Shown: positions 1 through 9,805, counted from the stretch's first letter. The stretch is DNA of 46,790 nt from an uncultured Pseudomonadota bacterium (GCA_949295005.1 CASFJL010000011.1:1-46790), one strand, 5' to 3'. The notes: generated by a model not told the origin, from the letters alone. Program-made: numbers and translations.

Positions 1-646
1 TATTCTGCCTTGCTCATCAACTACGTTATTGCTATCCCCTCTATATCCAATAACTTCTCCCTTGGCATTTTTTATAAAGCCTGACGCATCTATTTTTCCT
101 AAATTTGCTCCGGATTTATCAATAACATTACCTTTTGCATCTACTCGACCTATGATGTTACCTTCTTTATCATAAACATTATTAGGGTCTATTACTTTGC
201 CTATTACTTCTCCTTTAGAATTTCTGATAAATCCCTTTTGGTCTTGTTTGCCTATGATTTCTTTATTTTCTCCCCAAACTGTTTTATTATCATATGTTGG
301 CACTACTTTCCCTATTTCGTTGCCTGCAAAATCAACAATTTTTCCATTGGAACTTTTTCTAGCAATGACTTTTCCATTAAAGTCAACGACCTTATTATCC
401 GGTTGAACATGTGCTATGATTTTACCATCATTATCTCTTACGACATTTTCATCATCTAAAATGCCAATAATGTTCCCTTTCTCATCAACTATGTTATTAT
501 TTTTATCTTTTCTGGCTATAACTTGCCCCTTATCATTAATAACTCGCCCATCTGCTTGTAATCTTCCAACTATTCTGCCTTGCTCATCAACTACGTTATT
601 GCTATCCCCTCTATATCCAATAACTTCTCCCTTGGCATTTTTTATA
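1..646 (-). pseudogene. Out-of-frame continuation of the secreted 17-residue-repeat protein, running off the left edge
   Basis: Read on the minus strand from 646 down to 1, this stretch is fully open and encodes the same repeat as the gene upstream, for example NNVVDEQGRIVGRL, KGNIIGILDDENVV and GNVYDKEGNIIGRV. It is not in frame with the ORF that starts at 3661, because 8 bases are missing between 646 and 647 compared with the second copy of the same sequence at 71-90. Restoring those 8 bases joins both parts into one long repeat protein that continues past the window edge. It is therefore the 3' part of a frameshifted gene, or of an intact gene mis-assembled inside a tandem repeat. Whether a VirB10-like or other domain lies further left cannot be seen. 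Confidence 0.8.
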
Positions 647-837
647 CGCATCTATTTTTCCGAGATTTACACCTTCATCATTAATCACATTTCCTTCAGA
701 ATCTACTCTCCCTATGATATTTCCTTCTTTATCATAAACATTATTAGGGTCTATTACTTTTCCTATTACTTCTCCTTTAGAATTTCTGATAAATCCCTTT
801 TGGTCTTGTTTGCCTATGATTTCTTTATTTTCTCCTA
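1..837. repeat. Imperfect tandem duplication, period 570 bp, with an 8-bp deletion in one copy
   Basis: Bases 1-75 recur identically at 571-645. Beyond the 8-bp gap the match resumes with an offset of 562: 85-275 aligns with 647-837. Within this, 152-275 is nearly identical to its partner, while the stretch around 97-150 has diverged. The original period of 570 bp is 190 codons, so the duplication itself kept the reading frame; only the later 8-bp loss breaks it. The patchwork of identical and diverged blocks suggests recombination or gene conversion between repeats. The first copy is cut by the window edge, so the total copy number is unknown. Confidence 0.9.
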
Positions 838-3661
838 TAACATTACCGTTTTCATCTAATCTGCCTAAAATACGACCGTCTTCTCCCAAAACAATTCCTT
901 GCTGAGTTTCTTCAATAATGCTAATTTTACTATAATATTGTAAAGGCTTTGCTTGTCCTATTTTGGTTTGTTGCAAGGAATAAACAGCTCCTTGCGGATT
1001 TATGCGTCCAACTTCTTTATTGTTTTCATCAACAACTTGACCATTTAGATACAACTCGCCAATAACTTCATTTTGCTCATTTCTTATCAAATAATCTCTG
1101 TTGCCTCTGGCAATAACTTCATCTGCGCCATTTACAACAAAACCCTTCTGTAATTTTCCTAATACTTGATTTGAAAAACTTCTGACCGTTCCGTCTTTTT
1201 CTATTATTCCGATTGCGTTAAAATTATTGTCATATACATATAAATCATATAGAGAAAAACCTATTTCTTTCTCGTCTTTTATTACTCGTCCATCGAACAT
1301 AACTTGTCCAATTTCTGCATTTTGCGTATTATAAACTTTTGCGTCTGGAGAAATTATACCCATATATTCTCCGGAAAGATAAAAAGCAAATTTATAACGA
1401 AAGGCTTGTCCAATTGACTTACCTTCATTTGAAATAACATTGTCATCCGCTTTTACATACCCTATTTCTCGGCTATCTTTATCTATAACTTTTCCATTAT
1501 AAGCTATACGGCCTAATATATTATCTTTTATTCCGATAACATTTACATAATCTATTTTTCCGCCTTGATTTTGTTTATCTAAATTTATTAAATCTCCTCG
1601 TTGATTTAGGCATCCCAATAAATTATTTCTTGCATCCAAAACATTTCCCAAACCATCACTTGAGCCAATGACATTGCCTTTATTATCTAATACAATGCCT
1701 TGTTTTTCTAATTTTCCTATTACGACTCCATTCTCACTTAAAACCTGATTATTGCCCAATATTTTTCCAATGTAGATACCCTTTGTGTTCCTTATATCTC
1801 CGGTTGAAGTTAATATTCCTATTTGGCGACAATTTTTATCTGTTGCCATATATGTTCCATTCACAAAACCTATTACATTATTACTATTATCAACAACCAT
1901 ATCTCTATAGATAACTTTGCCAATTTTTCTTGCAGAAAAATCCACAACCTCTGCATTTGCATTCACATAGCCAATTGCATTTCCTTGAAAATCAAATGCC
2001 ATAAATTCTTTAGAGATTTTTCCTGAAACAGGCATAATATCTGAGTTCATACTTCCTTTCATGGCTATAGAAACCAATTCAGGCAAAACTTTTCCCGTTA
2101 TTTTTTTGCTTTTATCTATAATTAAATTATTTTCTGCTAAATAGCCAAACGGTAGCATTTTCACGCTTGTTCCATAAAGACCATCAATTATTCCTCCCAG
2201 CAATTCATTTTTATCATTAAAAACAAATCCTGATTGGGTCATATATCCAAATTTTTGATTTTCTGTATCCAGAGCCTCTCCATTTAAGCTTATTGAGGCT
2301 ATTTTTGCGCCTATTTTATTATATACGGCTTGTGGCAACAATGCTCTTCCCGCATATTTTCCTTCAGAATCAAAAAGTTGACCAAAAGGAGAAATTTTAA
2401 ATGCATTTCCCTTGTCAACAACTTGCATTCCAATACCAGACATACCCAAAAACTCATTGTTTTTTCCATATGCCAAATATTGAGAAGCAACCCCGCCCAT
2501 TATCTTGCCTTGCTTGTCAAAAGCAAATTCGCCATAAGTTTTTCCTGTGATATTTCCATTTAAAGAAATTACCGTTCCATCTCTTAATGCATGAGCTATC
2601 AAATCTCCTTTATAATCAAAAACCGGACCACTTTTTGATATTTTTCCTTTGATTTCTCCTGAATCATCAACAACTTCTTCTTTGCCGATTATATCATAAA
2701 CAGCATTTTTGCCTTGCATCAATTTTCCTTCGGGAGATAATCTTCCTAAAAATTTGCCATCCATTCCTCTTGCCACAGTGGCAACATCAATGCTATATCC
2801 GATAACATCTCCTTTTTCATTAACGATTTTGCCGTCTGCCTGCATTTTTCCGGTGTTTTTACCATCTTTATACACTTGTCCGTCATAAGACACATACCCC
2901 AACGGACGCCCTAAATTATCAAATGCGTACAAAGATTGAACAACACTTCCAGTGATTTGGTTATCTTCATTATACACAAAACCATTGGCATGAATTTTAC
3001 CAATTTTCTCATTATTAAAACCTGAGACTTCTCCTCCCGGAGTGACACTTCCTAAAAAACCTCCCGTTAAAGAAACAACCATTCTTGATGAAATTAAACG
3101 CCCGTCCAAAACATAGTCATTCGCTACGGATTTATAGGCATAGCCGTCTGCCGTCATAAAGCCAATTTTTTTACCCGAAAGATTGGTATATTCTCCTTCT
3201 CCGGTCAATCTGCCTACAACATTGCCCTTATTATCATACACCAAGCCGGGGAACAATACTGCTCCTAATATTTCATAATTTTCAGAAACGACAAAACCAC
3301 TGGGTAAAACCTTTCCCATAACTTTTCCTGAGGCGGAACGCACTGTTCCATCTATACTGACAGCGCCCAATATTTTAGTATCATTAGCTATTGCAATACC
3401 TTGAGGGACAATTGCGCCTATCAGTTTGCCGTCAAAATCTGTTACATAGCTATCTGCATTGACTTTTCCTATTAACTGGTTATCAAAACCAACAATATTT
3501 CCATCAGGTATCATTTTGCCAAGCAAATCGCCGTTAAAATCAATTGCTGAAATTTCTTGAGCATGAGCCATATTCGCATATGCAAAAAAAGAACAAAACG
3601 CAAAAGCCAAAACTTTTGCACTTTGTTTTATCTGTTTTTGTAAAAATCTCATACTTTGCAT
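611..3661 (-). CDS. Secreted giant 17-residue beta-repeat protein (frameshifted at its 3' end)
   Basis: The protein starts with a Sec signal peptide (basic start, hydrophobic core LAFAFCSFFAY, cleavage after AHA near residue 34). The rest is degenerate repeats of about 17 residues of the form G-x-V-x-D-x-x-G-x-x-I-G-x-V, roughly fifty in all, with no other recognisable domain. The repeat resembles the beta-hairpin repeats of beta-flower/DUF3659-type proteins; that comparison is from memory. The start at 3661 has an AAAGGAATT ribosome site overlapping the stop of the preceding gene, 6 bp away, so the two repeat genes are co-transcribed. The last dozen residues (DAYKKCQGRSYWI) depart from the repeat because of an 8-bp deletion at 646/647. 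Position in the T4SS operon suggests an extracytoplasmic part of that machine. The exact role is unknown. Confidence 0.85.
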   Translation of the reverse strand: MQSMRFLQKQIKQSAKVLAFAFCSFFAYANMAHAQEISAIDFNGDLLGKMIPDGNIVGFDNQLIGKVNADSYVTDFDGKLIGAIVPQGIAIANDTKILGAVSIDGTVRSASGKVMGKVLPSGFVVSENYEILGAVLFPGLVYDNKGNVVGRLTGEGEYTNLSGKKIGFMTADGYAYKSVANDYVLDGRLISSRMVVSLTGGFLGSVTPGGEVSGFNNEKIGKIHANGFVYNEDNQITGSVVQSLYAFDNLGRPLGYVSYDGQVYKDGKNTGKMQADGKIVNEKGDVIGYSIDVATVARGMDGKFLGRLSPEGKLMQGKNAVYDIIGKEEVVDDSGEIKGKISKSGPVFDYKGDLIAHALRDGTVISLNGNITGKTYGEFAFDKQGKIMGGVASQYLAYGKNNEFLGMSGIGMQVVDKGNAFKISPFGQLFDSEGKYAGRALLPQAVYNKIGAKIASISLNGEALDTENQKFGYMTQSGFVFNDKNELLGGIIDGLYGTSVKMLPFGYLAENNLIIDKSKKITGKVLPELVSIAMKGSMNSDIMPVSGKISKEFMAFDFQGNAIGYVNANAEVVDFSARKIGKVIYRDMVVDNSNNVIGFVNGTYMATDKNCRQIGILTSTGDIRNTKGIYIGKILGNNQVLSENGVVIGKLEKQGIVLDNKGNVIGSSDGLGNVLDARNNLLGCLNQRGDLINLDKQNQGGKIDYVNVIGIKDNILGRIAYNGKVIDKDSREIGYVKADDNVISNEGKSIGQAFRYKFAFYLSGEYMGIISPDAKVYNTQNAEIGQVMFDGRVIKDEKEIGFSLYDLYVYDNNFNAIGIIEKDGTVRSFSNQVLGKLQKGFVVNGADEVIARGNRDYLIRNEQNEVIGELYLNGQVVDENNKEVGRINPQGAVYSLQQTKIGQAKPLQYYSKISIIEETQQGIVLGEDGRILGRLDENGNVIGENKEIIGKQDQKGFIRNSKGEVIGKVIDPNNVYDKEGNIIGRVDSEGNVINDEGVNLGKIDAYKKCQGRSYWI

Positions 3662-3667
3662 TTGCTT

Positions 3668-6600
3668 TTAATTCCTTTGATTTTTTGCAACCTCTTGTAA
3701 AACATAACCGGCCACTCTTTTATCTAAATTTATATAGGCTCCGTTATTTTTTATATACCCTATATTTTGCCCTTGCATATTAATAACTTGTCCTTGCGAA
3801 TTAACTCTACCTATATATTCTCCGTTATTTCCAAGAACTCCTGCGCCTATTTTGAATATTCTTCCTAATATTTCTCCATTATTGCTAACAGTTAAATCTT
3901 TAGACAATACCTTTCCTATTTTAGTACCGTCTTTTCCTCTGATTGTAGCATCTATATTTATATAACCTACAACTTTATCATCATTACTCACAACAATTTC
4001 ACCGGTTAAAATTTCTCCGTATAATTTGCCTGTATCCGTTATTACACTTGCTGCCGGCAAAACTCTTCCGATTTTATTTTTCTGCGGGCTCACCACACTA
4101 CCGTCTACACGCATTACACTTTCTGTTTTGCCATCAAAATTAATGATTATCCCCTCCGGTATCAAGCTCACTCCCTTATCACTTCCGCCTCCCGGAAGAA
4201 TTATTCCCACCGAGTTGTTATTTAAATCCTTTATATCTCCTAACCCATTGATATAACCCTTATATTCTCCCCAGGAATTTAGGATTATGTTTTCTTTCAT
4301 GGTTTCTCCAATTATTCTACCTTTATTATCTATTACTTTCTTGTCTGATGTTGCTTGGCCATTGTTTTTGCCCGTATAATCCACAATCTGACCGTTATTG
4401 ATTACTTTTCCCAAATATGAACCGTCATAGCCAAGTGCTATACCTTGTCTCAAATATCCGCCAAGATATTTTCCTTTTGAATCATATATGTTACCTATTG
4501 AATCAACTTTACCGATTGTTTCTCCATAATTATTTCTAACACTTCCATCAGGCAAAACTTTTCCTATGCTTTTTCCTTGAAAATCAACGGCTATGCCTTC
4601 CGGCATAATTCTCACCATATCTTTTCCTACAAAATTATACTCACTTCCAAGAAAATCTCCTACATATCGACCGTTTTCATCATAAAACTGTCCATTGTAG
4701 AATAGCTTACCTATAACATCATTCTTTCCGTTTATCAAAAATGACTTATCTTCTATTGCCAAACCTACTATTTTATTTTCAGCATCCATTAAAGTATTAT
4801 TGACTGAAAGTTTGGCATATTTATCTTTTGATATTTCAACACGCCCCAAATCATCAACCATATCTATAAATTTTCCGGATAGATCATACGCATACTTTCT
4901 TTTTTCAACTGAACCTATATATCTGCCTTTGGCATCAAAAATATCTCCATTTAAATTTGCACAACCTAATATTTTCTTTTCTGAATCAATTAAAAGATTA
5001 TCTGCGTTGATTTGACCTATATAATTATAATCTTTATCTAAAACATAACCTTCTTGTCTTACTCTTCCGATGATATTTCCTTTTTCATCCAAAACTCTAC
5101 CGTCCGGATTAACACATCCGATATATTTACCATATACATCTCGAGCCAATCCATCTGCTTGAACATTTCCGACTAACAAGCATTTATCATTATATATTTT
5201 TCCGGTAGTAATAACTTCTCCTAAATATTTTCCGGCATAATCTGTGACCGTGCCATCAAAATTTATTTTGGCATCTACTATTTGATTGTCTTTTTTTATT
5301 ATACCTTCTTTATCCAAATAGCCTATTGCTTTGCAGCCATAACCCACTATCAAGCCACCTTTTATACTCCTTGCAATAACCTGAGCTCCGGATATATCTT
5401 TTATCAAACCGCTTGATAAAATTCTGCCAACTATTTTATTTTGGCTGTTTAAAACACTTCCGTCGTTATTTATTGTTCCTAAAACTTTTCCTTCTACGGT
5501 TATGGGCAGTTCTTCTGTTTCAACCAAACGACCTAAGACCTCTGGTGTCAAACTGATTATTCTTCCATTTTCATTTGTTTTGCCAATTTGCTTACCTTCA
5601 AAATTCCAGACATTTCCATTTTCATCAACATAACCGTTTATATTACCATCTTCATCTAAAGATAGTTTTTGGTTTTCTTTCACGCTTCCTACTTTTTGCA
5701 ATTCTGAACTGATAATACTGCCGTCTTCATTGACTTGCCCAATCAATTTGCCGGACACATCATATACCTGCCCATTTTCATTAACTACTCCTATGATTTC
5801 TCCTTTTTCATTAACCGCTATGGGCTGAGCAGCTTTTATTTTTCCTATTATTTTTCCATCCTTATTCACAACTTGGCCTTTTTCATTCACTTGACCAATT
5901 TCATTTCCGGAAAAATCAAAAACTTTGCCGTTTTCATCAACATAACCTATTAGCTTTCCGTTTTCATCATAAACAAGCTCTTTTTCTTCCCCTATTTCGC
6001 CTATTTTGGTTTGTTGCAACACATTGCCGTCTTTATCTATTGAGGCTACTTTTTTGCCATCTTTTCCAATAACCTCATTTTTATCATTAACATAACCTAA
6101 GACATTGCCCTTGCTATCAATAGCTACCTTACCATTGTTACCAACCATTCCGATAACTTTATCTCGAACAACTTCTCCATTTTCGTTCAAATGTCCGACA
6201 ACTCTTCCGGCTGAGTTCACAATACTCCCGTTGGGCATTACAACACCGAGTTTGTTTCCGTTTTTATCAACAGCCACTCTTCCTTGTTTTGATACGGAAC
6301 CTAATTTATTGCCCTCTAAATTAACAATTTCTCCATTGCCTTTTACTCGACCTATTATATTTCCGTCTTTATCAACAACACTTCCGTCCGGCCTTATTTT
6401 TCCTATAATATTGCCATTATCATCATAAACATATCCGGTCTCTACGGCTTTTCCAATCATATTGCCTTTATCATCAACAACCGTTCCATCCGGCAATACT
6501 TTTCCAATTATATTTCCGCTTTTATCTACGACTTGACCGTTAGCATTGATATAACCAATGACATTGCCGTTTTCATCTACAACAATGCGCTGATTGTCAG

Positions 6601-7405
6601 CTATTCCGATTATATTTCCGCTATCATCTACTATAAGACCGTTATTATTAACTCGTCCGATAATTTTTCCGCTAGAATCTCTAACTATACCATCTTCACT
6701 GATTTTTCCAATGACCTGACCTTCTGTTCCGACCGCTGTTCGCGTATTATCGCTGCTATCTACATTATTAGTCACTAATCCAGGAATATTTTCACATACA
6801 TTGCAATCTTCTTTTGTCACTGCATTTCCAATAACCGGAACTTTTTCTGCCTTTGCACTGCCAATGTCCAGATTGCTTTCATGCCAACTGATTATAAAAT
6901 TATTTTGAACATTTCCGGCGAGTGTGGGTTTCCAACTCATATTAATATGGCAAGTCTCTTTCCCTGATAAAATTTTTCCACTGCAGCCATCCGTAAAGTT
7001 AAACCCATCTGCCGGAGGCTCTGCTAATAATACTGAGACTATTTTAATTGATGCTTTTCCCGTTGTGCCTATGGTTAAAACATTTTTGGCATCTGTTCCC
7101 AAAACAACTTCTCCCATTGGTACCGGATTGGGTGTGGTTGTTATTGGCAACTCTTTTTCTTCAATAGACTGAAATTCTAAATTATTTGACAACAGCGGAC
7201 TATCATTTTGGCTGGATAAGACATCTGCATTGTCCGTAAAGTTTGGTTCTTCATAATCATATGTGGCTGTATCTTCTGAAACAAGAAGCATTACTCCTAT
7301 CAAAAATACAATCAACGAGACAATACCAACCGTCAATATTATACGGTTGGTTTTTTTTACATAAGCCTCTGATGCGGTTATATTTTTTGGATTTTGTTCT
7401 TTCAT
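3668..7405 (-). CDS. Giant single-pass membrane repeat protein in the VirB10/DotG position
   Basis: 1245 residues. A short cytoplasmic N-terminus is followed by one transmembrane segment (about residues 23-44, core VSLIVFLIGVMLLV). An all-beta, Ig/ASH-like domain with two cysteines follows (about 90-195), then a CxxC-type pair (CNVC) near 203. From about 225 to the end there are some sixty 17-residue repeats such as GTVVDDKGNMIGKAVET. N-in topology with a long periplasmic repeat region is that of VirB10/DotG proteins, and the gene follows VirB8-like and VirB9-like genes as virB10 and dotG do. No C-terminal VirB10 domain is visible, so homology is not claimed. Its start overlaps the virB9-like stop in an ATGA, implying translational coupling. 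The repeats are probably beta-hairpins forming a solenoid or flower-like chain. Confidence 0.88.
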   Translation of the reverse strand: MKEQNPKNITASEAYVKKTNRIILTVGIVSLIVFLIGVMLLVSEDTATYDYEEPNFTDNADVLSSQNDSPLLSNNLEFQSIEEKELPITTTPNPVPMGEVVLGTDAKNVLTIGTTGKASIKIVSVLLAEPPADGFNFTDGCSGKILSGKETCHINMSWKPTLAGNVQNNFIISWHESNLDIGSAKAEKVPVIGNAVTKEDCNVCENIPGLVTNNVDSSDNTRTAVGTEGQVIGKISEDGIVRDSSGKIIGRVNNNGLIVDDSGNIIGIADNQRIVVDENGNVIGYINANGQVVDKSGNIIGKVLPDGTVVDDKGNMIGKAVETGYVYDDNGNIIGKIRPDGSVVDKDGNIIGRVKGNGEIVNLEGNKLGSVSKQGRVAVDKNGNKLGVVMPNGSIVNSAGRVVGHLNENGEVVRDKVIGMVGNNGKVAIDSKGNVLGYVNDKNEVIGKDGKKVASIDKDGNVLQQTKIGEIGEEKELVYDENGKLIGYVDENGKVFDFSGNEIGQVNEKGQVVNKDGKIIGKIKAAQPIAVNEKGEIIGVVNENGQVYDVSGKLIGQVNEDGSIISSELQKVGSVKENQKLSLDEDGNINGYVDENGNVWNFEGKQIGKTNENGRIISLTPEVLGRLVETEELPITVEGKVLGTINNDGSVLNSQNKIVGRILSSGLIKDISGAQVIARSIKGGLIVGYGCKAIGYLDKEGIIKKDNQIVDAKINFDGTVTDYAGKYLGEVITTGKIYNDKCLLVGNVQADGLARDVYGKYIGCVNPDGRVLDEKGNIIGRVRQEGYVLDKDYNYIGQINADNLLIDSEKKILGCANLNGDIFDAKGRYIGSVEKRKYAYDLSGKFIDMVDDLGRVEISKDKYAKLSVNNTLMDAENKIVGLAIEDKSFLINGKNDVIGKLFYNGQFYDENGRYVGDFLGSEYNFVGKDMVRIMPEGIAVDFQGKSIGKVLPDGSVRNNYGETIGKVDSIGNIYDSKGKYLGGYLRQGIALGYDGSYLGKVINNGQIVDYTGKNNGQATSDKKVIDNKGRIIGETMKENIILNSWGEYKGYINGLGDIKDLNNNSVGIILPGGGSDKGVSLIPEGIIINFDGKTESVMRVDGSVVSPQKNKIGRVLPAASVITDTGKLYGEILTGEIVVSNDDKVVGYINIDATIRGKDGTKIGKVLSKDLTVSNNGEILGRIFKIGAGVLGNNGEYIGRVNSQGQVINMQGQNIGYIKNNGAYINLDKRVAGYVLQEVAKNQRN

Positions 7406-9039
7406 TGCGTTCTTACTACACTACAAAAAATTCCATTGCGACCAAGTTTTGAGCAAACAGCATCGCCTTCTTCCAAACTCTTCACCGGCCCCACTCTTAA
7501 ATGAAACAACTCTTTTCCTTGTCCATCTGCCGGTGTATCTACCGAATAGTACGGCTCATAATTTGCCAAATCCGTCTTATATCTTGAGCTCAAATTATTC
7601 CATAAACTCTCTAATCGGCTAACATCAGCATCGGTACCTAATTCTATTGATATATTGCTGTTTCCGTCACTAAAGCCGCTGCCAAATCCATATTGTTGCA
7701 AATATTTTGCATTACCGTTTGTTGCGTTTGTCTCTGTTTGATTAGGAAGTTTTTGCATTCTGGAATAATCATACATTCCGGTTACCGCACCTTGATGCAT
7801 TTGCGGCATAGACATATCAAAACCCCCGTTAGATGTGTTATTTGGCATCATATTACCATTCAAATATCCTCCAGACATTTGATTTTGTCCGCCATTTCCA
7901 TACATCTGCGGTGCGGCCATGGCATATGACGCATTAAAACTTTTTGGCGCTTCATCGCTAAAAGCCTCTTGCAAATTGCCATTTTTTAACGGTGGAGGAA
8001 CATCCCACCCCGGTTTTCCGTCATCTGCATAAACACCATACTCAAGTCCAGCAGAATCCGCACGACGAAGTTTTAAACACACCAACCTTTTGCCATTGCG
8101 CAAAACCATATCTCCAATGGCTTCTACAACAATAAGACGGTTATTCGGGCCTTTTGTCCTAAAGCCAACCGGCGTTTCTACTTTTTCATTAATCAAAGTT
8201 ACTATCGGACGTTGCGTCATATTTAAGGCTTTATTTCCTAAATCTATATATGTAAAAATATCATCTCTCCATACTCTTTCCGGAGCTATAATAACATCTT
8301 CCGGATTAGGAACATATACCTCAATATCAAAACGAAATTTTTCTGGATCAACCGGAATAGACTTTAACCAATCATCTTTCTGATTGCGTCTTGTATAAGT
8401 TGAAGCAACTGATTTGGAGCGATTACCACCGTATGATGCACCTTTTCCGCCATTTGAAATACCGGCACCCATGCCGCCTCCACTTTCATTACCTTCTTCT
8501 CCTATAACATCAATGTCAATTATGGAGTTTGTTAATTTTTCCGTATTAACACCTTCACTTCTGACATAAAAAACATATCTATTACCGGAACGACCAAAAA
8601 TTATGACGTTTGTATCCACGCCCACATTTGCCCCTTTTCTTGGATATAACAAAACGGTATTGGGACCTGATATTTGGCCATCAAATGTTGAATTATCTCC
8701 TAAATATACATCTTCAACCATCTCCCATTCCGGAAAATTTAACATGGTAATCATACCTTCTCTTACACGAATTGGAAGAACCAAATCAGGAGACCAGTAA
8801 TATTTTGAATAGGCAGGCTTGGTTTGTCCTTCTCCCAAATTTTGCAAAGGATCCAACCATGCACTTTGCATCATTCCGATTGAACCAAATCCGGCATAAG
8901 ACATATCCATTTGTCTATATTGTCCCATATCTTGATCTGCACTCTGATCTAAAGAATTATTCTGAGCTCTTCCTTCTTGCACAACTGACAATAAGCAAAT
9001 CAAAACCAAACATATATGTCTTATTTTATCTTGAATCAT
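7402..9039 (-). CDS. virB9: VirB9/CagX-family T4SS outer-membrane-complex protein with C-terminal SPOR domain
   Basis: 545 residues from the ATG at 9039; AGG lies 7 bases upstream, and a GTG at 9045 is less well placed. A signal peptide ends near EGRAQ. Residues about 85-180 match the VirB9 N-terminal beta domain (LPIRVREGMITMLNFPEW, then TNVIIFGRSGNRYVFYVRSE). Residues about 255-335 match the VirB9 C-terminal domain (PERVWRDDIFTYIDL, then VLRNGKRLVCLKLRR). A Gly/Asn/Met-rich linker leads to an alphaproteobacterial-type SPOR domain in the last 85 residues (LESLWNNLSSRYKTDL, FHLRVGPVKSLEEGDAVC), which would bind denuded peptidoglycan glycans. VirB9 normally forms the outer-membrane ring with VirB7 and VirB10. 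The SPOR fusion would add a septal or cell-wall anchor. It sits between a virB8-like gene and the giant repeat gene, with which it overlaps by 4 bases. Confidence 0.87.
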   Translation of the reverse strand: MIQDKIRHICLVLICLLSVVQEGRAQNNSLDQSADQDMGQYRQMDMSYAGFGSIGMMQSAWLDPLQNLGEGQTKPAYSKYYWSPDLVLPIRVREGMITMLNFPEWEMVEDVYLGDNSTFDGQISGPNTVLLYPRKGANVGVDTNVIIFGRSGNRYVFYVRSEGVNTEKLTNSIIDIDVIGEEGNESGGGMGAGISNGGKGASYGGNRSKSVASTYTRRNQKDDWLKSIPVDPEKFRFDIEVYVPNPEDVIIAPERVWRDDIFTYIDLGNKALNMTQRPIVTLINEKVETPVGFRTKGPNNRLIVVEAIGDMVLRNGKRLVCLKLRRADSAGLEYGVYADDGKPGWDVPPPLKNGNLQEAFSDEAPKSFNASYAMAAPQMYGNGGQNQMSGGYLNGNMMPNNTSNGGFDMSMPQMHQGAVTGMYDYSRMQKLPNQTETNATNGNAKYLQQYGFGSGFSDGNSNISIELGTDADVSRLESLWNNLSSRYKTDLANYEPYYSVDTPADGQGKELFHLRVGPVKSLEEGDAVCSKLGRNGIFCSVVRTQ

Positions 9040-9050
9040 GTTCACACCTG

Positions 9051-9788
9051 TTATTGAACCTTATTAAAGGTTAAAGAATATCTTTCTACCGTAAACCCTA
9101 CCGGATTTTTCAATCTTTCAGCATATTTTACTGATTTTCCGTTATATCTTATTTTTAATGAAGCTGTCCAGTAATTGACTTCCGGCTTTTGTGAATCAGG
9201 GTACATATCACTTGTTTCATATTCAACTTGCCATAAGCCTCTGGTCAACTCATTGGCTGATATAATTTTTACCGTCCTTGACAACCCTTTATTTTTTATC
9301 ACATCTAAAGCTCTTATTGCTGTTTTTTTTCTAAAATCTTCATAAACAGCCGGAGATGACATTTCTTGAACAGGACCACCGGGCATCCATCTGGCCTCCA
9401 TCTCTGCAATATTTGATGTAAAAGAACTTCTTAACAAAACATATTGGCGGACAAAAACCTCTGTCACACCTCTTTCATCTTCCATATTTCTCAATGGACG
9501 AATGTTATATACTTGTTCTGCTTTATTTTGAAATGTCACCAAAAAAGGCTCTACTCTAAATAAGGGGATTGTTTGAAATATAGCTAGAAGCAACACAATA
9601 TTGCAGCAAATACTGATTGCCGTTATAATAGCAAAAGCTCTGGCCGTCCACAAATATCTCTTTTCGGCAATATTGGCTACAAAGACATCCGACATATCAG
9701 GATGAGGAACTTTTTCCTGATGAGAAGGGGCTGTCGCACTACCTATCAATCTTGGGTTTGTCTTATTTCCCTCTAAGCTATCTACCAT
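9051..9788 (-). CDS. virB8: VirB8-like inner-membrane T4SS assembly protein (copy 2)
   Basis: 245 residues: a cytoplasmic N-terminus of about 50 residues, one transmembrane helix (ITAISICCNIVLLLAIF), then a periplasmic NTF2-like domain. VirB8-family signatures are VEPFLVTF just after the membrane, RWMPGGPVQEMSSP in the middle, and the C-terminal NPVGFTVERYS, which matches the canonical VirB8 ending NPLGFQVxxYR. DotI/IcmL is a fold relative and cannot be fully excluded. VirB8 bridges the inner-membrane complex and the VirB9/VirB10 core. It follows a small lipoprotein gene and precedes virB9 by 11 bp. It is clearly related to the protein at 10121-10870, so the system carries two VirB8 paralogues. 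Confidence 0.87.
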   Translation of the reverse strand: MVDSLEGNKTNPRLIGSATAPSHQEKVPHPDMSDVFVANIAEKRYLWTARAFAIITAISICCNIVLLLAIFQTIPLFRVEPFLVTFQNKAEQVYNIRPLRNMEDERGVTEVFVRQYVLLRSSFTSNIAEMEARWMPGGPVQEMSSPAVYEDFRKKTAIRALDVIKNKGLSRTVKIISANELTRGLWQVEYETSDMYPDSQKPEVNYWTASLKIRYNGKSVKYAERLKNPVGFTVERYSLTFNKVQ

Positions 9789-9805
9789 ATTTTTTCTCTA
9801 AAAAC

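Noticed and set aside
197..6778. Many open frames on the plus strand opposite the repeat genes
   Set aside because: They are mirror frames created by the codon pattern of the repeats, without ribosome sites or recognisable products.
1..7405. 51-bp periodicity that could suggest a CRISPR or DNA satellite array
   Set aside because: The period is exactly 17 codons, conserved at protein level with silent and conservative changes, and lies within long open frames; no identical repeats with unique spacers.
3668..7405. Naming the 1245-residue protein DotG/IcmE or VirB10
   Set aside because: Topology and position fit, but no C-terminal VirB10 domain and different repeats; homology is not shown.
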